From Lumnitzera littorea (lineage: Eukaryota; Streptophyta; Magnoliopsida; Myrtales; Combretaceae): a stretch of DNA of 64,000 bases. The notes beneath the pieces were generated by a model. The model was given only the letters and a program-made list of their open reading frames with translations, was not told the origin of the DNA and ran no database searches. A program made the position numbers and the translations under genes. This document shows, piece after piece, positions 47,435-57,508 of this stretch. Location: NCBI GenBank assembly GCA_024138015.1, contig JAMXBB010000011.1, positions 30,122,155 through 30,186,154 on the forward strand, written 5' to 3'. Numbering within the stretch: the stretch's first letter is position 1; every line of letters starts with the position of its first letter.

Positions 47435-48291
47435 TGATAGGAATCAAGCTACGAGACCCTTAACTCGCAGCTGAGCCCAAGGACTAGAGGGGTTGGTATG
47501 TCTAATCCTTATATTTCAATCAACCCCTACCGAGGCTATGTACTTCCTTATCGAATCGCCTCTAATGCCGTGTCGTATGATAACCCATTATTCTATGATT
47601 TGCCGAGTAAATGAGTACTCTCCAGTGCCGAGCTGTATAATCATTTGGCACCATCTTTGTTGAGAAGCCGAGAGAGAGGATCTGGATTGATTAAGCCATC
47701 TTTACTTAGATAAGCCTACCTATCCGTACTTTTTATTCGTATCTCCTAACAACCTCGCCAATGCCATATCGGCACATGTACAATATTACATGTAGAATCT
47801 GTAGCACTAATGATTATTTTCTTTGTATATTCATTTTTGCCCCTTTATAACATGTACATTGCCTCCCCTTAGGAAATGTCCTTTTTGTTTTTTTCCCTTT
47901 TGGGCAATTTGCCCTAGTTTGTGAGTATAAATACCTTTATACTTGTAGTTATAAGGCATCAGATAATCTTCAATACACTTTTGAGTACCTTCATCCCTAC
48001 ATAAATACTGTTGTTTACTCTCGACCTCACTCTTATCCTTCCCTTAAGCAGGGTTAGGTGGCAAGTAATCTCATTGGACCAATTTGTACATCACATCGAA
48101 TTATACCGTGAGTCCTTAGAAGTTCCATTGGTGCGTCATATCCTTTAGAGCTATTTGTAGGTTTTGCTTACTGTTTTCATCCTTTGTTTTCATCCTTTTG
48201 TACCTTTCCCTATTGACTCCTTTCAAGCTTTCTACAAGCTTGGACTCATTTAGTGACCAGCCTTGTCTGTTCTTGGCTACAGTTTGTAACA
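47435..48291 (+). repeat. 5' LTR of element B
   Basis: 857 bp, TGATAGGAATCAAGC ... TTTGTAACA (TG...CA). TATA box TATAAATAC at 47926-47934. Similar to 52659-53574 throughout, with many transition differences. The first bases resemble the family D LTR (TGATAAGAATCAA). Confidence 0.9.
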
Positions 48292-48294
48292 TCT

Positions 48295-48307
48295 TGATAT
48301 CAAAGTG
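48295..48307 (+). other. primer-binding site of element B (initiator tRNA-Met type, decayed)
   Basis: TGATATCAAAGTG lies three bases after the LTR end. It corresponds to the classical TGGTATCAGAGC site with G-to-A changes. Confidence 0.7.
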
Positions 48308-48465
48308 AAGGTTTTGTATGAACTATAGTTAACTCTTCTTAGATTTCTGTTATGCTCTATATTGCCTATGTGAAATAAAATCAGTTATTGAGTTCATTTA
48401 ACTACGATGTTATTAGTTGTTCACTTTCTAGCGTAGTTTTTTAAATTATGAATCTGTGAGGAAAA

Positions 48466-49640
48466 ATGATAGACTCAAATTTGAATGTTGGTACCGATGA
48501 TGATAGTGGAGTTGTCCACCATGTGCGTTAGTCTTAGGGAACTCCCAAAAGCACAGACGAGAGACTCGATGAGGTAGCTAACCTCCTGGTAGATCTGACT
48601 CAAGGTATTCATGCACTGCCTTGCTGATCCACTGAGGCTGCGCAAAACACACCATAAGTTGCTTAACCTGTTAGAGGTTAGAACCCAGCTCAACCATTTT
48701 GAGGTAGAGAACTTGGCGAACAAGTAAGGCAAAGGATACACTTGCGAGAGTTTAACGAGGAGGAAGAAAAATATTTTGAAGAGGAATATGTACAAATCCT
48801 CAGAGCATCCGACCATGTAAACTTTTGGATTCTAAGTTTCAATGGATTTGGGAATGTTGACGAGTATCTAGATTGGGAAGAGGAGGTGGAGCATGTGTTT
48901 AATTATTACCAGTATGAGGATTATAAGAAAGTGAGGACTACTGCAGTTGAATTTTCTAGATATGCTATCATATGGTGGAAGAATTTTTAGGTCATTAGAA
49001 GAAGAGAGGGGTATCGAGAGATTAATGCTTGGCTCGAGATGAAGAGGGTGCTCAAAAACAGATTTGTGCCAGAAACATATCTCCAAAATACTTTCACACG
49101 GCTTCAGGAGCTTTGATAAGTAGACCAAATTGTTGATAAATATGTTTAAGAATTTTAAATGCTTATGATAAGATGCGAAGTGGAGGAACCACCTACCCGA
49201 ATAGTTTCAAGGTTTGTCACTGGGTTAAGAGGAGACATCCAAGACATGGAACTCCAATGATTTGACATAATGGATGAAGCTATTAGGATTACCCAGCTGG
49301 TAGAGAGGCAAAGAAGAAGCTGAGTAGTAACCAAAGTACCAACTAGCCGACCCAAATAAGCAAGTAACCGGACACTGCCGAGTACCGAGCTGAGAGGTAG
49401 GATAGATGTTAGAGCCAAGCAGAAAAGCCGGCCTAAAGATGTGGTGCAGACTCAAACGTATGAGAAAGGGTAAGGGTCTGGTAGGAAGACTAGCCGAATC
49501 AAATGCTTCAAGTGCTAGGGGTTCAAACATATAGTTGCTCAGTGCTCAAACCGAAGGACAATGGTCATTAAGGGAGACATCCTGAAGTTAGATGTAAAGA
49601 GTACAAATGAGGAACCTAAGAGGAACCTAAGGAGGAGGAG
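48466..49640 (+). pseudogene. element B gag, broken
   Basis: Start candidate ATG 48466 (MIDSNLNVGTDDDSG). The best frame, 48742-48990, holds the capsid start FWILSFNGFGNVDEYLDWEE then VEHVFNYYQYEDYKKVRTTA, ending at ..IIWWKNF and a stop. Beyond it: ALNMKR-type segment AWLEMKRVLKNRFVPETYLQ, then VSRFVTGLRGDIQDMELQ. Zinc knuckle CFKC.GFKHIVAQC at ~49502-49545, with a stop (TAG) at its fifth residue. The gag layout matches that of element A closely. Confidence 0.85.
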
Positions 49641-50275
49641 GTGGTTCTTGTCGAGAATGAGAATGCCGAGAAAGAGTTGATCGAGGAAGATGTATATGCT
49701 GAGGACTTGGACCAGCTACTTATGGTTGTCCAACGCACTATGAGTGTAGAGCCCTCACGAGAGCAGGAGCAGAGAGAGAACTTATTTCATATCACCTGCA
49801 AGATGAATGAACAGACGTGTGCCCTCATCGTGGACAGTGGCAGCCGCACCAATGTGGCATCAACTGACTTCGTCTTAAAACTGAGGTTGCCGACTGTTGA
49901 ACATCTGAAGCAGTACAAGTTGCAATGGTTAAGTGACAAGGGAGCATTACACGTCACTCGACAAGTATTACTGTCACTTACTATCGACAATTACTTCGAC
50001 TAGATTCTCTACGACATACTACCCATATGCGCTTCTTACGTGTTGCTAGGAAGACCATGGCTGTTTGATAGGATAGTCATCTACGACGGTTATAGGAATA
50101 CTTACATGCTCGAGAAGGATGATTGGAAGATTACACTGAATCCGATGCTACCGAAAGAGGTTCACAAGTTACAGACGAAACTTGCTCGCGGATCGAAGAA
50201 GGCTTTGTTATTGAGTAGAGCCAAGCTCTAGGAGGCCATTAATGCTGATGAATCGACCTTCCTTTTGGTCAGGTG
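49641..50275 (+). pseudogene. element B protease, broken
   Basis: FHITCKMNEQTCALIVDSGS followed by RTNVASTDFVLKL; the D-S-G-S aspartic protease active site is intact (~49831). Downstream YVLLGRPWLFDRIVIYDGYR (50038-50097) is the usual protease end (L-L-G-R-P-W). One stop (TAG) after NYFD at ~50001 and another at ~50229. It would process the polyprotein. Confidence 0.85.
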
Positions 50276-51365
50276 ACTACTGGAAATGAAGGGGCAAGAT
50301 GAATTATCCCAGGAGGTTGAAGGAACTATTAGATGAATATACCGACTTGTTCCTAGAACAATTAGATGAATATACCGACTTGTTCAACAAGATTGATCTT
50401 AAGTCCAGCTACCATCAAATCCGCATGAGGCCATGAGAGGAGTGGAAGACTGCGTTTAAAACTCAACATAAACTTTACGAGTGGATGCTTATGCCCTTCG
50501 GCTTGACGAATGCCCCGAACACCTTCATGAGGCTTATGAACCATGTGCTAAGATATCTCATCAGGAAGTGTGTCGTAGTGTACTTCGACAACATCCTGAT
50601 TTACAGTGCCGACATGCCGAGTCACTATGAACACATCAAAGCAGTCTTAGATATTCTCCGTGCTGAGAGATTATTTGTTAACCTAAAGAAATGTTGTTTT
50701 TGTTAGCATGAAGTGGTATTCTTGGGCTATGTAGTCAATGAAGAAGGCTTGCGAGTCGATGATGAGAAGATCCGAGCAATTGTTGAATGGCCGACCCTTA
50801 CTACTTGTGCCAACATGAGAAGTTTCCATGGATTGGCTTTGTTTTACCAAAGGTTCATCAGGAACTTCAGTACCCTTGTTGCACTACTTACTGAATTAAT
50901 AAAGAAAAACACCGACTTCCGATGGGGAGAAAGGGAAGAGAGGAGTTTCACTGAGGTAAAGAAGAAGTTGACCTCCGCCCTGGTGTTAGTACTCCCTGAC
51001 TTCAACAAAATTTTTGAGCTAGAATGTGACAGGTCAGGCATTGGACTAGGCGCTGTCTTGATGTAAGATGGCCAACTAATTGCCTTCCATAGTAAGAAGC
51101 TTCGAGGACCCCAATTAAATTATTTCATATATGACAAAGAACTCTTAGCACTAATCCAAACACTACAAATGTGGTAGCACTATCTACTATAAAGAGAATT
51201 TGTTATATATACTGATCACGAGTCACTTCAATACCTCCAAAGTCAAACCAAACTGTCCAAGCGACAGGCGAGATGGGTTGAATTCCTTGAGAGATTTAAT
51301 TTTGTAATCAAATATAAGTAAGGAAAGAGCAACGTAGTTGCAGATGCTCTTTCGAGGAGGCATGA
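50276..51365 (+). pseudogene. element B reverse transcriptase and RNaseH, internal deletion and altered active site
   Basis: RT begins LLDEYTDLFLEQ and then jumps to LDEYTDLFNKIDLKSSYHQI. The ~100 residues normally between the polymerase lead-in and the K-I-D-L motif are missing, and a ~22-bp segment is repeated at the joint (50329-50386). Further motifs: MPFGLTNAPNTFMRLMN, then YFDNILIYS at ~50582-50608, where the second aspartate of the YxDD box is N. Then VFLGYVVNEEGLRVDDEKI and LALFYQRFIRNFS. RNaseH: LECDRSGIGLGAVLM, IYDKELLALIQTL, IYTDHESLQYL, ADALSRR. Stops at 51064-51066, 51176, 51190 and 51319. Confidence 0.9.
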
Positions 51366-52620
51366 GCTCTTGTCAAAATTGCAGACTAGACTGTTTGGTT
51401 TTGCGAATATCAAGGATCAGTACTCCAAGGATCTACTCTTTAGACCAATAATTTTGCGATGCGTGAGTGGGAGGATAGCGGATGAGTATTATGTAGAGGA
51501 CAGTTATCTATTCCAAAGAGGGAAATTGTGCGTACTGACTTGTTCCCTATGGGAATTATTAATCAGAGAAGCCCACAGTGGTAGACTCTCTAGATACTTT
51601 AGAGAACGGAGAACCTATGAATAATTTAATGGCCGATTCTTTTAGCTGAAAATGCGAAGGGATATGCACTGAGTGGTCGAAGGCTGTATTGTGTGCAAAA
51701 AGGCCAAGTGCCGAGCCGAACAAGGGAAAACAATGCCTCTACTTGTTTCGATGAAACTGTGGATCGAGCTAAGTATAGGCTTTGTTCTTGGACTACCGAG
51801 AATTGCCCAAAGAAAAGATTCTGTAATGGTCATCATGGATCAGTTTAGTAAGATGGCATACTTCGTGCCCTGTACCAAAATTAATGATGCTTCGGCTATT
51901 ACTTCTCTTTTATTACAAGAGGTTATGCGGATATAAGGCGTGTCAAGAAGTGTCGTCTTCGACAGAGACCTAAAGTTCTTAAGCCATTTATGGAGAACCC
52001 TGTGGCATCGATTGGGAACCAAATTGCTTTTCAGTACCTCATGTCACCTCCAAATCGACGGCCAAACAGAGGTGATTAATCATACTTTGGGGTCACTACT
52101 CTGAGCTATAGTAGGCAAAAACATGGCTAATTGGGACGTCTACCTACCAGTGGTCGAATTTGCCTATAATCGAACAGTACATGACACCACTAAGCAAACT
52201 TCCTTTCAAGTGGTCTATAGATTTAATCTTGAGTTGCCCCTCGATCACGCCTTTGTACCAGCACCCGTGTAAGAGAACCTTAATGCCTCGGCCAGAGCAC
52301 AATCTCTTTAGTACATCTACAATAAGGTCACTCGACATATCAACTAAATTGCTAGGAGAATGCGTGAAAAGACCAAAGGTTGATCGGCGAAACAGTTTCA
52401 GTCGGGAGACTTGGTATGGCTACACCTTAACAAGGAGCGGTTCTTGAACAAAAGGAAGAACAAGATATTTGCAAGGGCGGAAGGACCTTTCAGAGTCCTT
52501 TAGAAAATCAGTGACAACGCCTACAAGTTGGAGCTACCTGGGGACTATGGGGTTTCTGACGCCTTCAACATTACCGACCTCAGTTCATATCATCCTGACG
52601 GAGGATCGAGCGAATACTAT
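51366..52620 (+). pseudogene. element B integrase and C terminus, broken
   Basis: Zinc region CIVCKKAKCRAEQ (~51688) with the C-x2-C kept, but the expected second histidine of the H-H pair (normally G-H-F) reads RYF. Catalytic core: WIELSIGFVLGLPR (the first aspartate, normally D-F, is G), FDRDLKFLSHLW (second D kept, ~51960) and DGQTEVIN (E kept, ~52059). C terminus: FQSGDLVWLHLNKERF, EGPFRVL.KISDNAYKLELP, FNITDLSSYHP, stop at 52621. No chromodomain. About ten TAG/TAA codons. Confidence 0.88.
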
Positions 52621-52658
52621 TAGAATTTGATTCCAAATCCAAAATAACCCGAAGGGAA

Positions 52659-53574
52659 TTATAGGAATCAAGCTATGGGACCCCTGACTTGCAGATGAAC
52701 TCGAAGACTAGAGGGGTTGGTATGTCGAATCCTTATATTCCAACCAACCCTTGCCAAGGTCGAGTACTTCCTTGCTAAATCACCTTTAATGTCGTACCGT
52801 ATGACAGCCCATTATTTTGTAGTTTGTCAAGTAAATGAGTACTCTCTAGTGTCGAGCCATATAATCACTCGGCATCATCCTTACCGAGAAGTCGAGAGAG
52901 AGGATCCAAATTGATTAAGCTATCCTTACTTAGATAAGCCTATCTGTCTGTACTTTTTGTCCGCATCTCCTAATTACCTCGCCAATATCGCATTGCCACG
53001 TGTACAGTATTACGTGTAGAATCTGTAGCACCAATGATTATTTTCCTTGTATATTCATTTTTTCCGGTTTATAACATGTACATTACACCCCNNNNNNNNN
53101 NNNNNNNNNNNNNNNNNNNNNNNNNNNNNNNNNNNNNNNNNNNNNNNNNNNNNNNNNNNNNNNNTTTTGTCTTTTTTCCCTTTTGGGCAACTTGCTTTAG
53201 TTTGTGGATATAAATACTTTTGTACTTGTAGTTGTAAGACATCAGATAATCTTCAATATACTTTTAAATACTTTCTTCCCTGCGTAAACACTGTTGTTTA
53301 CTCTTAGCCTCACTCTTATCCTTCCTTTAAGCAAGATTAAGTGGCGAGTAATCTCATTGGACCAATTCATGCATCACATCGAATTGTGCCATGAGTCTTC
53401 GGAAGTTTCATTGGTGCATCATATCCTCTGGAGCTGTTAATAGATTTTACCTACTATTTTCATCCTTTGTTTCCACCCTTTTGTACCTTTCCCCATTGAC
53501 TCCTTTCGAGCTTTCTATAAGCTCGAACCCATTTAGTGACTGGCCTTATCTGTTCTTGGCTACAATTCGCAATA
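52659..53574 (+). repeat. 3' LTR of element B, containing an assembly gap
   Basis: Aligns with 47435-48291. The start has decayed (TTATAGGAATCAAGC). TATA box TATAAATAC at 53209-53217. End ...ATTCGCAATA. The run of N (53092-53164) makes it look ~60 bp longer than its partner. A short purine run (CGAAGGGA, 52650-52657) precedes it as a polypurine tract. Confidence 0.9.
53092..53164. other. assembly gap (73 N)
   Basis: Unknown bases inside the right LTR of element B. In the left LTR the same interval (between TACATTGCCTCCCC and the TTTTTGTTT block, ~47872-47884) is only about 14 bases, so the true missing sequence is probably much shorter than 73. Confidence 0.95.
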
Positions 53575-53579
53575 GGCAG

Positions 53580-54038
53580 TTTTAGCTTGACATTGTTAAG
53601 TCTTTGGTCAGGTGCTCGAGGTTTATCCCTTGCCTTCCGAGCCTGTCGATTCTCCTTGATTTGACTACTTCTGTTAGGGCTTTGCTCAGCCACATCTCTT
53701 CTCGACCTTGGCTCTCTTCTCTAGGCTTCTTGATTTGTTTCAGAGTTAATAATCCTTTCATTCCTCCTTCTCGACATTAGATAGTTTCCTCTTCTCCTTA
53801 GCTTGGCAGCTCTTCTCGGCCGTCTTGCATCATTACAAAGTTCATTGGAACCACTCCTACTGGTGGGTGTCCATTCCCTCCTTTTTTCTTAGCCATCACA
53901 TCTGCAGCCTCTAACTAACCCAGTAAGCTCCTGAATAGAGTCAATGAAATTCTGAATCTGGTATTCCAGGTTATCAACATGTCTTCTTAAGCTTTCACGA
54001 GGATTGTCTCCAATGTTGTTGATACTATCCTCCGACAT
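53580..54038 (-). pseudogene. element A gag, N-terminal part
   Basis: Minus strand from ATG 54038: MSEDSINNIGDNPRESLRRH then VDNLEYQIQNFIDSIQELTG, followed by a stop/frame change near 53889 and a basic stretch. It is the start of element A's gag, separated from the rest (46093-47434) by the insertion of element B. About 190 bases of leader lie between it and the primer site. Confidence 0.75.
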
Positions 54039-54225
54039 TCTTGTTTGTATAGTAATTGACCAGAGAATTGAATTAACAAATAATAGCAACCCAGAAACAA
54101 CCATTACTCAACTTTTGTAACTACCACTACTGACAAACAGCACATAACACTACAGAACAATGATGAACGGGGATGTTAGAACCACAAACCTACTTTGAGA
54201 ACACTTGCACGCATGTCTCCCCAAA

Positions 54226-54237
54226 GCTCTGATACCA
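54226..54237 (-). other. primer-binding site of element A (initiator tRNA-Met)
   Basis: Reverse complement reads TGGTATCAGAGC, the exact classical plant tRNA-iMet primer site, three bases inside the 5' LTR end. It fixes the element's orientation as minus. Confidence 0.92.
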
Positions 54238-54240
54238 ATA

Positions 54241-55183
54241 TGATAAGGATTAAATTTCTGATACCAAGATGATAAGGAATCAAAGGATCGACCTGAAAAG
54301 AAATAATAGCGGATCTAGAAATAAACAGGAATGGGTATGAAGAACAGGAAGGGTTTTGAGAGTGAATGTAGATGAATATAATTCACTAAGATACAAACAC
54401 AATCATAGGTTTGAGCTCAAAATAGAGTTCGATTCGACTCATGAACAAATGTTGCTCGGGGGTTCAAATGAAGGTTAGATGCAACTTACTAACCGATTAA
54501 AATGAAGGGGCTCACTACAATCTAAGAATAAGATTGATAAGAACGTGGGGACGATTAAAGAGTCTAATCAATACTTAATAATCCAGCAAATGCTAGCTCA
54601 AGTATAGCCTTGCTTGAAAGAGGAAAGTTTCACTATGTATATATCTCTATATATCTATATGTCTGTATATATCTATCATTCATGCGTGTTTATAACAATT
54701 TCTATTTATAGCAAGTTCTAAACTCTAGTGGCAAAACTGTAAATAAAAGACAAGGCTTTAAACCTTAAAGAATTAGGCCCATAAATAAAATAAAGGGAAA
54801 ACATGTACAAGAATATAAAACCGTGCATTTTATAGAGCTCGGCATGTCTTGGGAGGAGTAGTATTTGAATCAGACGGGGTCGACAGTTGAATGTATGAGT
54901 TCAGGAATGGGTCCTTGACGTCTCATGTGGCTTGGCCGAGACACCCAAGAGGTCGACCCATAATTGCCGAGTTCTGGAATTAATCAGCGCTAGTCTTTCG
55001 AAGTTGAGTCGAGTGGTTCTTTGGTCTCGAGTACTCAGCCTTATGGTTTCTTGGCACCTCCGTTGATGATAGATTTGATGTCAAGTGTTTATTTTCCTTC
55101 TCCTCATCCTTCTAGCTGTAACTCGGCCTTGGTAAGCATTGATAAGCCTCAGTTTGGATATGGTTGGAGGCTAATTCCCATCA
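54241..55183 (-). repeat. 5' LTR of element A (minus strand)
   Basis: 943 bp; in minus reading TGATGGGAATTAGCC ... CCTTATCA, a perfect TG...CA. Partner of 45130-46092; by eye about one difference in 10-12 bases. TATA box CTATTTATA (minus-strand TATAAATAG) near 54706-54716. Confidence 0.92.
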
Positions 55184-55477
55184 AGCACCCTAGTCTCTTT
55201 ATCCTATCCTCTTAAGACAGGTTTCCTATTCCTTTGCGCCATCTTTTCAAGACGGACTTCCTATTTCTTCACCAAGACAGGTTTCCCATTCCTTTGCCTT
55301 GTCCTTTTAAAATGGACAGTTTATTTTTTGCATCAACCTTTCAAGTCGATATCCTCCTTAAAGATAAGACACAACTCAGCTAACTATTCAAGTCAGTAAT
55401 CTTTAAGGCAAAAATTGGTATCTCTTTTATCTTTGTAGCGAAGTTCTAGTTAAACTTCCCTTACAAAGAAGGACAGC
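55184..55477 (+). other. element C 3' UTR, right part of minisatellite and polypurine tract
   Basis: Continues the hairpin minisatellite cut by element A: TATCCTCTTAAGACAGG, CATCTTTTCAAGACGG, CACCAAGACAGG and CCTTTTAAAATGG units to about 55320. Then ordinary sequence and a purine-rich AAAGAAGGACAGC directly before the right LTR, the likely polypurine tract for plus-strand priming. Confidence 0.75.
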
Positions 55478-57503
55478 TGTAGATACCTCATTTTTGCCGT
55501 TTTATTTTAGTATTTTGTTGAGCTAGGTTAAAGAAGAAGAAAAAGAAGAAAGAAAAAAGAAAAATAAAATAAAATAATAAAAAAAATAAAAATTGAAAAA
55601 ATAATAAAAAGAAGTGTCAAGTCGTATTGAATCCAGTCGTATTGAGTCCAATCGTATTAAGTCAAGGTTGGATTCGAGTCGAGTCATTTAGGGTCGAATC
55701 GGATAATGATAAGTGCTCAATTTAATAAATTCTAAAGTCATTAAAGGATCAGGCTTTCTTAAAATATTTTGATCCAGTTTGATATAAAGTGGATTTTTTA
55801 TCTAAATTATATCGAGCTAGAGTAGACTTAGGATTTTTTAAATAGATTATTAGGCTAAATTAAATTAGACTGAATTAGGCTCGAAAAATAAATAGCCTAA
55901 ATAAAGATAGGGTTTCTAGGAACTAAGTTAAATCTTTAAAGAATTTAAATCGTATCTTCCATATCTGAGTTCATTATTGTATCTTTCGATACGGAAAATT
56001 CAATTGTAGGTATCATAAATAGGAATTCATTAGTGGACTTGAGAAAGTTTTTCACAATCCCCTAACATGCAACCTTATATTCATCCACACACTGCCACAC
56101 TCAACACTCAACACATTGCACAACACCCGACCGCACGCCTGACTTCACGAAACATTAAACACACATACCCTAATTTCACACATGTGATAGCCCCTGAGTC
56201 CACTCACTTGACACTCGTCACACACTCGAGTCACTGAGCACACATACACATAGACACGACTCACTCACCAAAGCACTCGCTAGCATAAACATAAAGACAC
56301 GACTCATGCCACTCGGACACAGCACTCACATCCCTTGCATAACATAGTACGCGCCAACACATTGTAGACTGCACAGCACCTAACACTCATTGGTTGCACT
56401 TACACGTCTATCGCTCCAGCATGGCACAACACTCGATCCATAAAGTCCCACTAAATACACTGTTGCATACACACGTTAATCACACCATCTACCATTGCAT
56501 ACACCGCCACGCACGAGCACGACACACGTCATACAAAAACATGCTAATCACAAGTGACTCGACTTGTTTAGATAAAAAAATTATTATTTTATTAGTTAAT
56601 TCAATTATTTTTACTAATTTATTTTTTTAAAGTGCAGGTTTTTTTGTTATTTTTAATCGTCATATCTTTTACTATTTTGTTAGATAATTTTCAATTTTTG
56701 ATAATTTAGTTAGATTGCATTTTTTAGAAAAAGTAGCATATTTTTTCTTCGAGATTATGTATCTAGATACGTATCTTAACATATCTTATATATAGGATTT
56801 AGAAAAGATCGATTTTAATACGTAGTGAGTTTTTAAAATAAAAATAAAAAAATAAAAAAAAATCTTAACCAATTTTTCAAAAAGATTTAGTTAGTTTTTT
56901 TTTTAAATGGATTTGTGAAATTAGATTTTTTAGGTTAAAAAAAATAATAAATAATTAAATAAACGTAAATCTGACTCGATTTTCAAAAATAAAAAAATCC
57001 ACTCGCTAAAGATTTTATAAAAAAAGAACTACTTGTAAACACTTTCATAGTAATAGTATCAAAAATAAAAAAAAAATAAAAAAACTTTTTTCTTTTTCTT
57101 GAAAAATTCGTAATAAAAAATAATAAAAAATTCATTTTAGTTATATTTTGCACATCTTTACAAATCTTAGTATTTTTTAAAAAATTTATAAAAATAAAAC
57201 CTATTAATTTTTTTTTTGTTTTTACATGATGATTTAGTCTTAATAGTTTAATCCTCAAACATAGTTTTTATGGTTAGTTTTTAAAAATTATTATTTTTTT
57301 AAATACAAGGATCAATAGCTAAATTAGAGTTTTTTCATTCGAAAACACCAATTTTATTTTTTACTAGTTTAACTGATAAGTAACTCTAATTTTTAAAAAT
57401 ATTTTTTTAAAATATATTTTCTTAATTTAATATCAAATAATTTATATTAAATGAGTTGGGTTTAATATAAACTAAATTAAAAAAAATGAAATAGGGTTAT
57501 ACA
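55478..57503 (+). repeat. right (3') LTR of element C
   Basis: 2026 bp, TGTAGATACCTCATTTTTG ... TTATACA (TG...CA). It matches 32646-34657 in the same order, including the C/A-rich tract (about 56060-56560). The promoter TATA has decayed to TCATAAATAG (~56014-56023). The last ~900 bases are extremely A/T-rich. Confidence 0.9.
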
Positions 57504-57508
57504 ATAAT

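Larger units (their letters stand above)
47435..53574 (+). mobile_element. element B: gag-pol Ty3/gypsy retrotransposon nested in element A
   Basis: LTRs 47435-48291 and 52659-53574. Flanks are GACAA (47430-47434) and GGCAG (53575-53579): three identical positions and two G/A differences, consistent with a decayed 5-bp target duplication. The target is the gag of element A, whose N-terminal part resumes at 53580. Internal region 48292-52658 (~4.4 kb) with gag, protease, RT, RNaseH and integrase in that order, as in Ty3/gypsy. No chromodomain follows the integrase. Gag is similar in layout to that of element A. Many stops, a deletion in RT and altered catalytic residues show it is dead. Confidence 0.9.
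45130..55183 (-). mobile_element. element A: gag-protease-only LTR retrotransposon, interrupted by element B
   Basis: LTRs at 45130-46092 (3' LTR in minus reading) and 54241-55183 (5' LTR), bounded by the perfect target duplication AGCAC (45125-45129 and 55184-55188). On the minus strand the LTR starts TGATGGGAATTAG and ends CCTTATCA. A classical initiator-tRNA-Met primer site follows. Without element B the element is ~3.9 kb, with ~2.0 kb between the LTRs. That space codes for gag plus protease only; no RT, RNaseH or integrase is found, and the protease end runs almost directly into the 3' LTR. It therefore looks non-autonomous (TR-GAG-like), relying on enzymes from a relative. Confidence 0.9.
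32646..57503 (+). mobile_element. element C: Tat/Ogre-type Ty3/gypsy retrotransposon with two nested insertions
   Basis: Left LTR 32646-34657, right LTR 55478-57503, both starting TGTAGATA. Flanking 5-mers are ATAGT (32641-32645) and ATAAT (57504-57508), a target duplication with one G/A change. Without the nested element A it is ~14.8 kb. Order: LTR, primer-binding site, ORF1, gag, protease, probable intron, RT, RNaseH, second RNaseH, integrase, 3' UTR with minisatellite, LTR. The extra ORF1 upstream of gag, the long LTR, the tRNA-Arg-type primer site and the dual RNaseH are known traits of the Tat lineage, with the large Ogre elements as its best-known members. Every coding domain has stops or frameshifts, so it is dead. 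Confidence 0.92.
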
